Numbered from the stretch's first letter, positions 25,797 through 33,716 are shown. The stretch is DNA of 64,000 bases from CAVVJA01 sp963809815 (GCA_963809815.1 CAWELM010000024.1:248001-312000), one strand, 5' to 3'. A program made the numbers and translations. Notes: generated from the sequence alone by a model not told the origin.

Positions 25797-26084
25797 TTAC
25801 TCGTCCGGCGTGCAGTGCTCGTCCGAGCGGCGGGCGCGATCAAGGCGGTGTTGCTCCCGCAGCTCGTCCCGATGCTCATGACGGGAGTGACGTGCGGCCC
25901 GACGCGCCTGGTCCCGGCGCTGCCGCACGGTCGGGTCGAACCTCGTGCCCATTAACGGATTGTCCCAGGATTCACCCGGTCCCCAGATCATGAGCGCTCG
26001 CGCTCGTATCCAGTTGATTGGTCGTAACTCGGTGTCAGGGATCGGCCTGTCGCGCTCGGTCATGTCCATCACCAGCTTCGACAC
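25797..26084 (-). CDS. hypothetical protein with very basic C-terminus
   Basis: 95-residue frame starting GTG at 26084, or ATG 26063. The first half (RPIPDTELRPINWIRARALMIWGPGESWDNPLMG) reads like a conserved short peptide. The second half is a run of Arg, His, Asp and Glu (RRDQARRAARHSRHEH) suggesting a charged helix. No Shine-Dalgarno is visible. It overlaps the start of the DUF2254 remnant frame. I do not recognise the family. It may be a genuine small gene or part of the decayed interval. Confidence 0.4.
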   Translation of the reverse strand: MSKLVMDMTERDRPIPDTELRPINWIRARALMIWGPGESWDNPLMGTRFDPTVRQRRDQARRAARHSRHEHRDELREQHRLDRARRSDEHCTPDE

Positions 26085-26169
26085 ATTTGCCTGCGCGTGG
26101 CCCTTCCAGGATAACCGGAAATCTGCCGACCGACCCGGGCGTGCACTGATGGAAAGCCTGCGCGATGCC

Positions 26170-26358
26170 TTAGATCAGTGCGGGCTGCCGGCCCCGCTGG
26201 CACAATTCATCGGCGCGGGTGCGGTCATCCTTGTGGAAGGCACGGGCTTCCTCGGTCTCTATGCCTTCGAGCGCGTCAGTCGTGATGACGTCAACCTCGA
26301 CCGGATCGCCGCACCGGCTGCAGGGCTCGGCCCGCTCGGTCCGAGTCACCTTCGCCAT
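26170..26358 (-). CDS. hypothetical small protein with CxxC pair
   Basis: 62-residue frame beginning MAKVTRTERAEPCSRCGDPVEV. The CSRC pair followed by GDPVEVDVITTDALEGIE suggests half of a zinc-ribbon; a single further Cys lies in ELCQRG. An AGGATG sequence about ten bases upstream could serve as ribosome binding site. The frame lies in the same orientation as, and 85 bp before, the other small frame (25797-26084). The family is not recognised, and the surrounding DNA is rich in gene remnants. Confidence 0.4.
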   Translation of the reverse strand: MAKVTRTERAEPCSRCGDPVEVDVITTDALEGIETEEARAFHKDDRTRADELCQRGRQPALI

Positions 26359-26429
26359 GACGATCATCCTGGCCGCCAACGTCGATCTCATTCGCTCGAC
26401 ACGCCGAAGCTTCCGACGTACGCCGCGCC

Positions 26430-27145
26430 TCAGTCGAAGCGGGCCGCGTCCGGACCCGTGATCCGCGACAACATCGGCAACGTCGAGCCGAGAATCGCCA
26501 GCGCGGCGAGGAGCCCCAGGGCGACGATCAGGTAGTACTGGGGACCGGGCGCGACAAGGGTTTGGTCGAGTTGGGCGCGCAGGAACAGCTGTGCGGCCAG
26601 GAAGCCGACGGCGATCGAAACTGTCGCGGTGAGGACGAGCGGTACGACGGTTTCCAACGCGACGACCCTCCGCAACATCGCGACGGAGACGCCGGTCAGC
26701 CGCAAGACGCTGAACGGACGCTTGCGCTCAGTGAGTCCCGCCGCGACAGCGACGGCAAGGCTGCAGCCGGCGATCGGCCGGCTGACGAGGATCACGACGT
26801 TGGCCAGCTGCTTGTGCCCGGCGAGGAGGCGATTGGAGTCCGGGCTCATGAACGAGAGCGGGTCGGGAGGAAACCGACTAGGAACGGCCTTCTCTAGCTG
26901 CGTCCGCGCCGTTTCGACCGCAGCCGTTGATCCATTCGTGCCGACGACGAGGACAGGCAGCGGCAACGCCGCCAGCGCCTCTGGGGTGATCGGAGCAGGC
27001 GGCCATACGGTCTGATCGATGGTTGTTTTCCGACCGAATCCATTTCCGAGCTGGCTGTTGACCGCGCCCACCGCCGCGCCGCCGATGCGCACGACCCGGT
27101 TGGCGTAGGCAGCCGGCACCGCGTCGTTGTTGCCCTTCCTGATTG
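26430..27145 (-). pseudogene. 5'-truncated FtsX-like ABC transporter permease gene
   Basis: The reverse-strand frame encodes the last about 238 residues of a MacB/FtsX-type permease: an extracellular piece (GRKTTIDQTVWPPAPITPEALAALPLP), then three or four membrane helices with the typical cytoplasmic loop AGLTERKRPFSVLRLTGVS and the end PMLSRITGPDAARFD. Full-length relatives are 750-900 aa with an N-terminal FtsX domain. Here the homology stops abruptly right after the stop of azlD at 27164, so the first two thirds have been deleted. A GTG-started fragment could be translated but would not make a functional permease. Confidence 0.7.
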
Positions 27146-27163
27146 ACGATTCGTCGCCGCGGC

Positions 27164-27466
27164 CTAACCGAGTGCACGCAAGAGGGCGGCCGTGCCCGCC
27201 GCCGCAAGTACCACGACCAGGAATGGTGCGCGCCGCCAGACCAGAACAGCGGCGACGGCAACAGCCGGCAGGCGGGCGTCGAGGACGAGCCGGTGACCGG
27301 TGCTGAGCGTCTGAACAAGGATCAGTGCAGCGAGCAGCGGCACCGCGACCAAGTCGAGCGTTCGGCGAACTCGGGGCCCGAGCTCTCGGCCGCCGGCGAG
27401 AACCGGACCGACCGCCTTCAGGGCATATGAGGCTCCCCCGAGGGCCAGGAGCAAAGTCCAGCTCAT
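27164..27466 (-). CDS. azlD: AzlD family branched-chain amino acid exporter small subunit
   Basis: 100-aa membrane protein with three to four helices, SWTLLLALGGASYALKAVGPVLAGG at the start and DARLPAVAVAAVLVWRRAPFLVVVLAAAGTAALLRAL at the end. This is the AzlD (LIV-E small subunit) pattern, with the conserved helix-1 Gly and KAVG. A GGAGAGG ribosome binding site precedes the ATG. It follows azlC by 49 bp on the same strand. Together the two proteins export branched-chain amino acids or their analogues. Confidence 0.88.
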   Translation of the reverse strand: MSWTLLLALGGASYALKAVGPVLAGGRELGPRVRRTLDLVAVPLLAALILVQTLSTGHRLVLDARLPAVAVAAVLVWRRAPFLVVVLAAAGTAALLRALG

Positions 27467-27515
27467 CAGCCAACCTCTCCGCGCGAGTGCACCCGCACCT
27501 GCGATGCTCGCTCGG

Positions 27516-28199
27516 TCATGCCGTCACGCCCCTTGCGACGAGTACGCCTGGCACAACGGCGGCGAGCGCGGCGACCACGGGCACGCCGGCCGGGGCGAAC
27601 GGAAGGACGACGATGGTGATCATCGCTCCGGCGACCGCAGCGACGGGCGCGCCCGGCCGGCGTAGCTGCGGCGCGAGGAGAGCTAGAAACGCGGCCGGGA
27701 ACATCGCATCGAGGCCGAGTGAGCGCGGGTCGCCAAGCCCGCCGCCGAGCAGCGCGCCCGCTAATGTGCCGGCATTCCAGCACAGCCAGACGCTGACACC
27801 GGTAGCCAGGAACGCATGCCACGCTGCCCGCGGTTCGTCCTGTGCGCGCGCCATCGCGGTGCTCTCGTCGATCACCAGTTGGGCGACGATCGCCCGATTG
27901 CGCAGCCGTCCCGGCAGGATCGGGACAAGCGAGAGGCCATACGCGGCGTTGCGCACCGCCAGCACGACCGCGGGTCCGAGCGCTGCGAGTGCGCCGCCTC
28001 CACCGGCGAGCACGCCGATGAACGCGAACTGCGAGGCGCCGGTGAACACGAGCATCGACATCACACACGCCTGGGCCGGGCTTAGTCCGGCCGCCACCGC
28101 GAGAACACCGAAGGAGACGCCGTACACGCCGACCGCGATCCCGATGCCAGCCGCACCGCTCAGCGTCCGGCTCGACGTTACCTCGGCGGTGGTGCGCAT
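27516..28199 (-). CDS. azlC: AzlC family branched-chain amino acid exporter large subunit
   Basis: 227-aa membrane protein of the LIV-E family. Diagnostic segments are GVYGVSFGVLAVAAGLSPAQACVMSMLVFTGASQFAFIGVL, split over helices 1-3, then VVLAVRNAAYGLSLVP and VIDESTAM. Its partner azlD follows. It is divergent from an Lrp/AsnC regulator, the same arrangement as the azlB-azlCD locus of Bacillus. The promoter box TATTCT (28206-28211, reverse strand) ends six bases before the ATG and no Shine-Dalgarno is present, so the transcript is probably leaderless. Confidence 0.92.
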   Translation of the reverse strand: MRTTAEVTSSRTLSGAAGIGIAVGVYGVSFGVLAVAAGLSPAQACVMSMLVFTGASQFAFIGVLAGGGGALAALGPAVVLAVRNAAYGLSLVPILPGRLRNRAIVAQLVIDESTAMARAQDEPRAAWHAFLATGVSVWLCWNAGTLAGALLGGGLGDPRSLGLDAMFPAAFLALLAPQLRRPGAPVAAVAGAMITIVVLPFAPAGVPVVAALAAVVPGVLVARGVTA

Positions 28200-28278
28200 A
28201 ACGCCAGAATAGTTATGAACACGCGCTATTTCCTTGCTTTATTGCCCTATTAGGCCCTTATTACGGCATGATCTGCCA
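28200..28278. promoter_or_regulatory. divergent azlC / lrp-type promoter region
   Basis: A 79-bp AT-richer gap, unusual for this genome, between two divergent starts. It contains TATTCT (28206-28211, reverse) as -10 box for azlC, six bases before its ATG. Tracts such as CTATTTCCTTGCTTTATTG are the kind of sequence bound by Lrp-type proteins. It is the likely operator region of the adjacent regulator. Confidence 0.5.
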
Positions 28279-28731
28279 ATGGATGTCATAGATCGCGCAA
28301 TTCTGCGTCAGCTCCAGGCCGACGGGCGGCTGACCAACGTCGAACTCGCGGAGCATGTTCGGCTCTCGCCGTCTCCGTGTCTTCGTCGCGTCCGTGCGCT
28401 TGAGCAGGCCGGCGTCATCCGGGGTTACCACGCGGACATCGATCCTGCGGCGGTCGGCCGTGGGTTCGAGGTCACTGTGCACATTGAGCTCACCCTCAAA
28501 GACCGGGCGACGGTTGAGGCCTTCGAGGCGGGACTCGCCGCGCTCGACGAGGTTGTCGAGTGCCGCCGCATGTTCGGCCTGCCCGATTACGTCGTGCGCG
28601 TGGCAGTAGCCGACCAGGCCGCCTACGAGGCGTTCTACATGAACAAGCTGGCCGAGCTGCCCGGTCTGGCCCGGGTCAACTCGCAGTTCACGATGAAGAT
28701 GGTCAAGGCCGGCGGCACGCTTCCCATCTGA
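28279..28731 (+). CDS. Lrp/AsnC family transcriptional regulator
   Basis: 150-aa regulator. Residues 1-60 form the AsnC winged-helix (MDVIDRAILRQLQADGRLTNVELAEHVRLSPSPCLRRVRALEQAGVI, read in pieces). The rest is the RAM ligand-binding domain (VECRRMFGLPDYVVRVAVADQAAYEAF) that binds amino acids and oligomerises. ATG 28279 fits the family start; the upstream open frame is ignored. It is divergent from azlCD, so it probably senses branched-chain or related amino acids and regulates the exporter, as AzlB does. Confidence 0.93.
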   Translation: MDVIDRAILRQLQADGRLTNVELAEHVRLSPSPCLRRVRALEQAGVIRGYHADIDPAAVGRGFEVTVHIELTLKDRATVEAFEAGLAALDEVVECRRMFGLPDYVVRVAVADQAAYEAFYMNKLAELPGLARVNSQFTMKMVKAGGTLPI

Positions 28732-28896
28732 CGACGGGCGTAGCGGTCAGGGACAAGCCGCTCTGGCCCGGCACCGGCCCCGAGGAATACGGCCACGAGC
28801 CGGCGACCGTGAGTTCACCAGGCGAGCTCGGGAGCGCCCGGCGCGGTGCCGGCGGGGCTTGATCATGTAGTGAAATAAGGACCCTGTCGCTCTTGT

Positions 28897-28911
28897 TGAA
28901 AACAGTAACCA
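28897..28911 (+). promoter_or_regulatory. possible Zur box upstream of rpmG-rpmJ
   Basis: TGAAAACAGTAACCA shares the TGAAAA half and terminal CA of the actinobacterial Zur operator (TGAAAATnATTTTCA) but matches only about nine of fifteen positions. It is proposed because it lies just upstream of zinc-free ribosomal paralogues, which are Zur-controlled in other actinomycetes. Confidence 0.25.
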
Positions 28912-28941
28912 TTCCCACTAGTGCCCTCGAGGGAGATAAGC

Positions 28942-29109
28942 GTGGCCCACTACAGAGGTTCGCGAGCTGTCGTCAGGCTGGCTAGTAGCGCGCGCACCGG
29001 TACCGCGTACGTGACTACGAAGAGCCGGCGCAACGACCCCGACCGGCTCGTGCTGCGCAAGTACGACCCGGCCGTGCGCCGGCACGTCGAGTTCCGCGAA
29101 GCGCGCTGA
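28942..29109 (+). CDS. rpmG: 50S ribosomal protein L33, zinc-independent paralogue
   Basis: 55-residue L33 (VAHYRGSRAVVRLASSARTG...YVTTKSRRNDPDRLVLRKYDP...HVEFREAR). The two CxxC pairs of the zinc-binding form are absent, so this is the C-minus type normally made when zinc is scarce. GTG 28942 has a GAGGGAGA ribosome binding site; the upstream in-frame start at 28921 would add seven residues that overlap it. The L36 gene follows 43 bp downstream, probably in one operon. In other actinomycetes such pairs are de-repressed by Zur so that ribosomes release zinc. Confidence 0.92.
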   Translation: MAHYRGSRAVVRLASSARTGTAYVTTKSRRNDPDRLVLRKYDPAVRRHVEFREAR

Positions 29110-29152
29110 CCGCGGACTTCCCGCATTCGAACCGACCCGAAAAGGAATCTCC

Positions 29153-29275
29153 ATGAAGAAGCGGAACTCGTTGCGATCGCTCGCCGCCAAGGACGGAGCG
29201 ATCCTGGTGCGCCGCCGCGGGCGGCTGTTCGTGATCAACAAGAAGCACCCGCGTTGGACGGCTCGGCAGGGCTGA
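29153..29275 (+). CDS. rpmJ: 50S ribosomal protein L36, zinc-independent paralogue
   Basis: 40-residue L36 of the YkgO type: MKKRNSLRSLAAKDGAILV, then RRRGRLFVINKKHPRWTARQG. The Cys3-His motif of the zinc form is missing. An AAAAGGA ribosome binding site precedes the ATG. It follows the C-minus L33 gene in the same orientation, strengthening the assignment of both as zinc-sparing paralogues. Confidence 0.93.
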   Translation: MKKRNSLRSLAAKDGAILVRRRGRLFVINKKHPRWTARQG

Positions 29276-29613
29276 CTCTCACGAGACCTGCGCTCCGGGA
29301 AGCACGCCATAGCTCCCGGATACCCGAGGAGCGGTGGACACGGGCGCGTACGTCCGAACATGGTCCGCTGGCCAGGTGACGAACGATGGCGGCGACCGGC
29401 CCGGACGTCGCGATTCCTGGCCTGTATCAACTGCCATGCATAAGACTCTGCTGACAAGACGGAACGTGCTGGTGGTGCGATGTGGTGAGTTGGCTGCTCG
29501 GAGGTCGCGAGTATCCACGCCAAGGTGCCGAAGAGGGGCGCAGGATCACGCGATCGCCAGGCCTAGTGCGGGCGAGGTGCCCCCAGGCTCTCACCGCTGA
29601 GGGGATTGATGTC
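29276..29613. other. intergenic interval, no gene recognised
   Basis: 338 bp between rpmJ and the P450 gene. Short open frames on both strands have no family resemblance and no ribosome binding site. I see no repeat, RNA gene or clear promoter; the P450 promoter must lie here. Confidence 0.5.
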
Positions 29614-30990
29614 ATGAGCCTGCCCACGACTGCACGCCCTGGTACGACTCTTGCCGCGCCGCCGGTCGTTCCCGGCTCGTTTCTGCTGGGCTCGGCGCTG
29701 GACCTCCGCCGAGACATGCTCGCGGCGTGTGAGCGAGAATTCCAGCGTTACGGCGACGCCGTGCGATTTCGCGCCGGTCCTCCTGGGGCGCGGCTGGACC
29801 TGTACATGCTGTTCCATCCCGACGCCGCGCACCGCGTGCTGGCCGGCTGGTCGGCGAATTACCGCAAGGAGAACGTCTTTTACAGCGAGCTCCGCAGCGC
29901 GTTCGGCGACGGGTTGCTGACGACGCAGGATGACCAGTGGCAGCGGCAAAAGCGCTATCTGCAGCCGTTGTTCGCGCCGAAGCAGGTGAACGACTATGCG
30001 GCGGCCATGACTGGGCAGGTTCAGCAGGTCGGGCGACGGTGGCGGGTTCGACAACCCGGCACTATCGACCTGCACGCCGAGATGACCCGGCTCACGCTCG
30101 CCACCGTGTGTCAGGTCCTGTTCGGCGAGGACGTGGGTCGGGCGTTGCCGGTCGTGCAGCGCACGTTCGCCCCGCTGGGCGACGCGGTCCGCCGCCGGGC
30201 TCTCGCCGGGGGCCGCGTTCCATTGGGGTGGCCCACCCCGGTCAACCGCCGGCTGCGCCAGGCGCGCGACGAGTTGCACGGCGTTTGCGATGAGATCGTC
30301 GCGCATCGCCGAGCCAGCGGCGACCGGCGAGAGGACATGCTGGGTCGGTTGCTCGAGGCCCACGATGAGGCAGGTTCACTGTCCGACGCCGAGGTCCGCG
30401 ACCAGGTACTCATCTTCTTGCTGGCCGGACATGAGACCACCTCGACCGCGCTGACCTACACCCTGCACCTGCTCGGCCGGCATCCGGACGAGCAGGGCCG
30501 GGTCCGGGCGGAGGCCGTGTCGGTCGCCGGCGGGCGGGCGCTCACCGCCGAGGACGTGCCGACGCTCGAATACACGACCATGGTGCTGAAGGAGGCGATG
30601 CGGCTCTACCCGTCCGCGCCGTTCCTCGGCCGCCGGGCGGTCGAGGAAGACCAGATCAGCGGCTATCGCATCCCAGCCGGCGCCGAGGTCGTGCTGGCAC
30701 CCTGGATCACTCATCGGCATCCGGACTTCTGGGCGCGGCCCGAGCACTTCGACCCGGACCGGTTCACGCCGACCCGGGAGAAGGCCCGGCATCGCTACGC
30801 GTGGTTCCCGTTTGGCGGTGGACCTCGAGCATGCATCGGTCAGCACTTCTCGATGCTCGAATCGGTGATCGCGCTCGCGACATTGGTACGTGACTTCGAC
30901 TTCGCCGCTCCACCCAGCGAGCCGCCACGGACCAATCACATCACGCTTCGCCCGACTCACGGCGTCCCCAGCCGCGTCCGACCCCGATAA
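29614..30990 (+). CDS. cytochrome P450
   Basis: 458-aa haem monooxygenase. The signature elements are all present: I-helix oxygen-binding LLAGHETTSTAL (about residue 272), K-helix ExxR in KEAMRLYPSAP, the aromatic/PERF-like region DPDRFTPTREKARHRYAWFPF, and the haem-thiolate motif FGGGPRACIGQHFSMLE with Cys at about residue 409. The organisation resembles the CYP4/CYP110-like class often seen in actinomycetes, with no fused reductase. The upstream open frame has been excluded; ATG 29614 (MSLPTTARPG) fits the family. No ferredoxin gene adjoins it, so redox partners must come from elsewhere. The substrate is unknown. Confidence 0.93.
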   Translation: MSLPTTARPGTTLAAPPVVPGSFLLGSALDLRRDMLAACEREFQRYGDAVRFRAGPPGARLDLYMLFHPDAAHRVLAGWSANYRKENVFYSELRSAFGDGLLTTQDDQWQRQKRYLQPLFAPKQVNDYAAAMTGQVQQVGRRWRVRQPGTIDLHAEMTRLTLATVCQVLFGEDVGRALPVVQRTFAPLGDAVRRRALAGGRVPLGWPTPVNRRLRQARDELHGVCDEIVAHRRASGDRREDMLGRLLEAHDEAGSLSDAEVRDQVLIFLLAGHETTSTALTYTLHLLGRHPDEQGRVRAEAVSVAGGRALTAEDVPTLEYTTMVLKEAMRLYPSAPFLGRRAVEEDQISGYRIPAGAEVVLAPWITHRHPDFWARPEHFDPDRFTPTREKARHRYAWFPFGGGPRACIGQHFSMLESVIALATLVRDFDFAAPPSEPPRTNHITLRPTHGVPSRVRPR

Positions 30991-31073
30991 CGAATCGGAG
31001 CCTCGTCGCAGGCAAACGGGACCTTACCTGCCGGCGACCACGTGTCCTTCCAGGACCTGGTTTCGCCTAGCGG

Positions 31074-31715
31074 TTACCGCAAGCGGCGCTCGGCCCGGCG
31101 GGCAACGTACCGACGAATCTTCTCCTCCGTGCCACAGTCATTCATCGCGCACCAGCGGCGACTGGCGTTTTTCGACTGGTCGAGGAACAGCCACGGGCAA
31201 CCGGCGCAGCGCTTCACCCGATCGAGATCGGGGCCCGTCAGCAAGGCGAGCGCTGCCTGGGCGATGGGCCACAGCATGGCGGTGAAGTCCTCCGAGGGCG
31301 GCCAGGCCAACTGGTACTCGCGAGCCCCCGTCGTTGGGGTGATTTCGGCGTGGCTGATGGCGTCCTTGACGAAAGGATGCAGCTCCGCCCAATATGTTGT
31401 CGCTGTGCCGCTGTGTGTCGCAACGGCGGTGAACATGCCACTGAGAACGTGGCGCAGCACGTGAGCCTTTCTCAGTGCTGCCGCCGCGGCTCGTGGTTGC
31501 CTGGCCGCCGCCCGTTGGAGGCGCTTACCGCGCTCCGGTGAAAGAGCACCTGCCCGCATACTCCAGCTCAGCAGACCCGTGAAAGTCGCGATGTGGTCGA
31601 AGCGAGCAGGACCTTCCGGGTCGTCGATGGTGTTGGCGAAATCGAGCACGAGGTGCCCGGCCACCATAGGCAGGTCGCGCACGGCGCCCTTCTCGACGGC
31701 TGGTCCTGTTTCCAT
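31074..31715 (-). CDS. CGNR zinc-finger/ABATE domain regulator
   Basis: 213-aa putative transcription regulator. Residues about 15-140 are the ABATE domain (HLVLDFANTIDDPEGPARFDHIATF), and the C-terminus is the CGNR zinc finger RCAGCPWLFLDQSKNASRRWCAMNDCG. The four cysteines C-x2-C and C-x4-C, together with the conserved W/R/K residues, are intact. The second pair reads C-A-M-N-D-C-G in place of the commonest C-x-x-x-x-C-G-N-R, so the finger is normal apart from the terminal motif. It is divergent from a DHA2 exporter, its likely target. ATG 31715 is preferred: TAAGAT (31724-31729) lies eight bases upstream as -10 box. Confidence 0.88.
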   Translation of the reverse strand: METGPAVEKGAVRDLPMVAGHLVLDFANTIDDPEGPARFDHIATFTGLLSWSMRAGALSPERGKRLQRAAARQPRAAAAALRKAHVLRHVLSGMFTAVATHSGTATTYWAELHPFVKDAISHAEITPTTGAREYQLAWPPSEDFTAMLWPIAQAALALLTGPDLDRVKRCAGCPWLFLDQSKNASRRWCAMNDCGTEEKIRRYVARRAERRLR

Positions 31716-31723
31716 TGAAACCA

Positions 31724-31766
31724 ATCTTACTGGTCACTATCGGACCGATCTGGGTATGTTTCCACC
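31724..31766. promoter_or_regulatory. divergent promoters and palindrome between CGNR regulator and MFS exporter
   Basis: Two TAnnnT boxes are seen: TAAGAT (31724-31729) reading toward the regulator and TATGTT (31755-31760) reading toward the exporter, the latter ending six bases before its ATG. The perfect palindrome ATCGG-A-CCGAT at 31739-31749 sits between them, within both spacer regions. This is an ideal repressor position. Confidence 0.5.
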
Positions 31767-33251
31767 ATGAAGGACTTTACCGGAAACACGGCCCGATTGG
31801 GCTTGCCCCTCGCCGTGACCTGCGTGGCGCAGTTCGTTGTGGTCCTCGACGTGACAATCGTGACCACCGCGCTACCAGTGATCAGGTCGTCCTTCGGATC
31901 CTCCGCCAGCAGCCTGCAGTGGATCATCACCGGGTACACGCTTGCGTTCGGCGGACTTCTCATCACCGGTGGTCGACTTGCCGACCTGATCGGACCGCGG
32001 CGGACGTTCCTGCTCGGCCTGGTCATGTTCACCACGGCGTCCGGCGCGTGTGCCCTCGCCTGTTGCCAGGCAACCCTCATCGGCGCTCGGGTTGTTCAGG
32101 GCGTGGGCTCGGCGTTGCTTTCACCCGCTGCGCTGGCGTTGCTCAGCGCCATCAGCTCGCCGGGTGCCGCTCGCCGCCGCGCAGTGGGTTGGTGGACGGC
32201 AGCCGCAGCGACTGGGGGCGCGAGCGGATGGCTGCTCGGTGGGGTGCTGACCGAGTATCTGTCCTGGCGCGCTGTGTTCTGGGTCAACCTGCCAATTGGC
32301 ATCGCGACGTCGCTGGTGGCAATGCCCGTCCTGCCGGCGGCCCATCGGACTTCCGGCCGCCGCCTGGATCTTCTCGGTTCGATCGCTGTCACCGGCGCAC
32401 TGGCGCTGCTGGTGTATGGGCTGACCCGACTGCCGTCGTCGTCAGCGACCTCCCCAGCAAGCTGGATCCCGATCTTGATGGCCGCTGTCGGGCTCGGGCT
32501 GGTCGTTCGACACGAACGTAGAATCACTGACCCACTCCTTCCTCCAGGGTTGTTTCGCTCACGCCCCGCAGCGGGTGCCAACCTCACTGCACTGCTCATT
32601 ACCGCCACAACGACACCGGCGATGTATCTGGCGACGCTCTACGTGCAGCAGCAACTCCATCTCGGCCCGGCTCGTGCTTCGCTCCTCTTCCCGGTGTTCA
32701 ACATCGCGGTTATCGGGGGATCGACTCTGGGCCCATACCTGCTCCGGCGGCTTGATGCGCGACCAACCCTGGTATCCGGATTCGTCGGGATAGCTACTGG
32801 CGCGATGGTGCTGACGACACTGCACGGAACCGACGGGGCGACGGCCAAGCTCCTCGCGTCGTTCGCGCTCATGGGGCTCGGACTTGGCGCGGCTTCCGTC
32901 GCCTCGACCCACACGGGAACCGAAGCCGTCGATCACGTCGATCGGGGTGCGGCAGCTGGCGTGCTCACGGCTGCTGCCCAGATGGGCACGGCAATTGGGC
33001 TAGCCCTGATAACACCACTTGCAGCGTCCGGCGCGACAGTCGGTGGCTACCGGCTCGGCTTCACTGGAGTTGTCCTTCTCGCCACCGCCGGCGTGCTACT
33101 CAGCCTGCTCATTCCGGGTCGCGTCAACTGGGCGCGCAAAGACAGAGGGCGCGCGTTGCGCGCGTCGAAGATCAGCCAATCGGCGACCAGCAACGCCGTC
33201 GTATCCTCCGAAGGACGAGTAACAACAGGCCGAGCTGGAAATCGCCCCTAG
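31767..33251 (+). CDS. MFS transporter, DHA2 (14-TM drug:H+ antiporter) family
   Basis: 494-aa exporter. Motif A is recognisable as GRLADLIGPRRTFLLGL (loop 2-3), motif C-like GASGWLLGGVLTEYLSWRAVFWVNLPIG covers helices 5-6, and the helix 1 motif LDVTIVTTALP is typical of DHA2 proteins (EmrB/QacA type). The hydrophobic segments number about 14 and the length fits. It is divergent from a CGNR regulator, suggesting inducible drug or metabolite export. The start at ATG 31767 has no Shine-Dalgarno, but TATGTT six bases upstream indicates a leaderless transcript. Confidence 0.92.
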   Translation: MKDFTGNTARLGLPLAVTCVAQFVVVLDVTIVTTALPVIRSSFGSSASSLQWIITGYTLAFGGLLITGGRLADLIGPRRTFLLGLVMFTTASGACALACCQATLIGARVVQGVGSALLSPAALALLSAISSPGAARRRAVGWWTAAAATGGASGWLLGGVLTEYLSWRAVFWVNLPIGIATSLVAMPVLPAAHRTSGRRLDLLGSIAVTGALALLVYGLTRLPSSSATSPASWIPILMAAVGLGLVVRHERRITDPLLPPGLFRSRPAAGANLTALLITATTTPAMYLATLYVQQQLHLGPARASLLFPVFNIAVIGGSTLGPYLLRRLDARPTLVSGFVGIATGAMVLTTLHGTDGATAKLLASFALMGLGLGAASVASTHTGTEAVDHVDRGAAAGVLTAAAQMGTAIGLALITPLAASGATVGGYRLGFTGVVLLATAGVLLSLLIPGRVNWARKDRGRALRASKISQSATSNAVVSSEGRVTTGRAGNRP

Positions 33252-33256
33252 CCAAC

Positions 33257-33526
33257 TCAGCGCCGCTTTCGGCTGATCTTCGCAATGGTGTGCTCGACGT
33301 CCCGCCAGCGCTGTTCGAGGTCAGCGCGAGTAGTGCGGTGTGATCCCGCCGTGGTCGAGCCGGACACTCCGTCGCCGAGTTGGAACGTCGCCTTGGTCCG
33401 GTCTCGGCGCCCGAGGACAGCGCCGATTTTGCTGACGCTGCGGCGGCCGGAGGTCTGTCTTGACCGTGCCAGGCGACCTGACGCCACGCTCTTGACAACT
33501 CGCGGCCGCGACCGTAGCTTCTGCAT
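33257..33526 (-). CDS. hypothetical small basic protein
   Basis: 89-residue, strongly basic protein (MQKLRSRPRVVKSVASGRLARSR... ending TIAKISRKRR). It might bind nucleic acid, but no family is recognised. In support of a real gene, a perfect TATAAT box (33533-33538, reverse) ends six bases before the ATG, the same leaderless arrangement as several other genes here. Its stop lies six bases from the end of the convergent MFS gene. Composition is close to that expected from random high-GC frames, so caution is needed. Confidence 0.45.
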   Translation of the reverse strand: MQKLRSRPRVVKSVASGRLARSRQTSGRRSVSKIGAVLGRRDRTKATFQLGDGVSGSTTAGSHRTTRADLEQRWRDVEHTIAKISRKRR

Positions 33527-33716
33527 AACGAAATTATAGTTCCGCTATGCGGATGTTCTAGCTGGAGGACGACAGCGAAGTCTTCTACGTCTTGCTCGAG
33601 CCGTACGGCCTACCGAAGTCACCGTCCGGCCCGGCAGACGCCGAAAGCCTGAACACCCACAACGTGCATCCACCACCGCCGCGCGAGATCCACACCGCAC
33701 CAGACACCAGGCGCCA

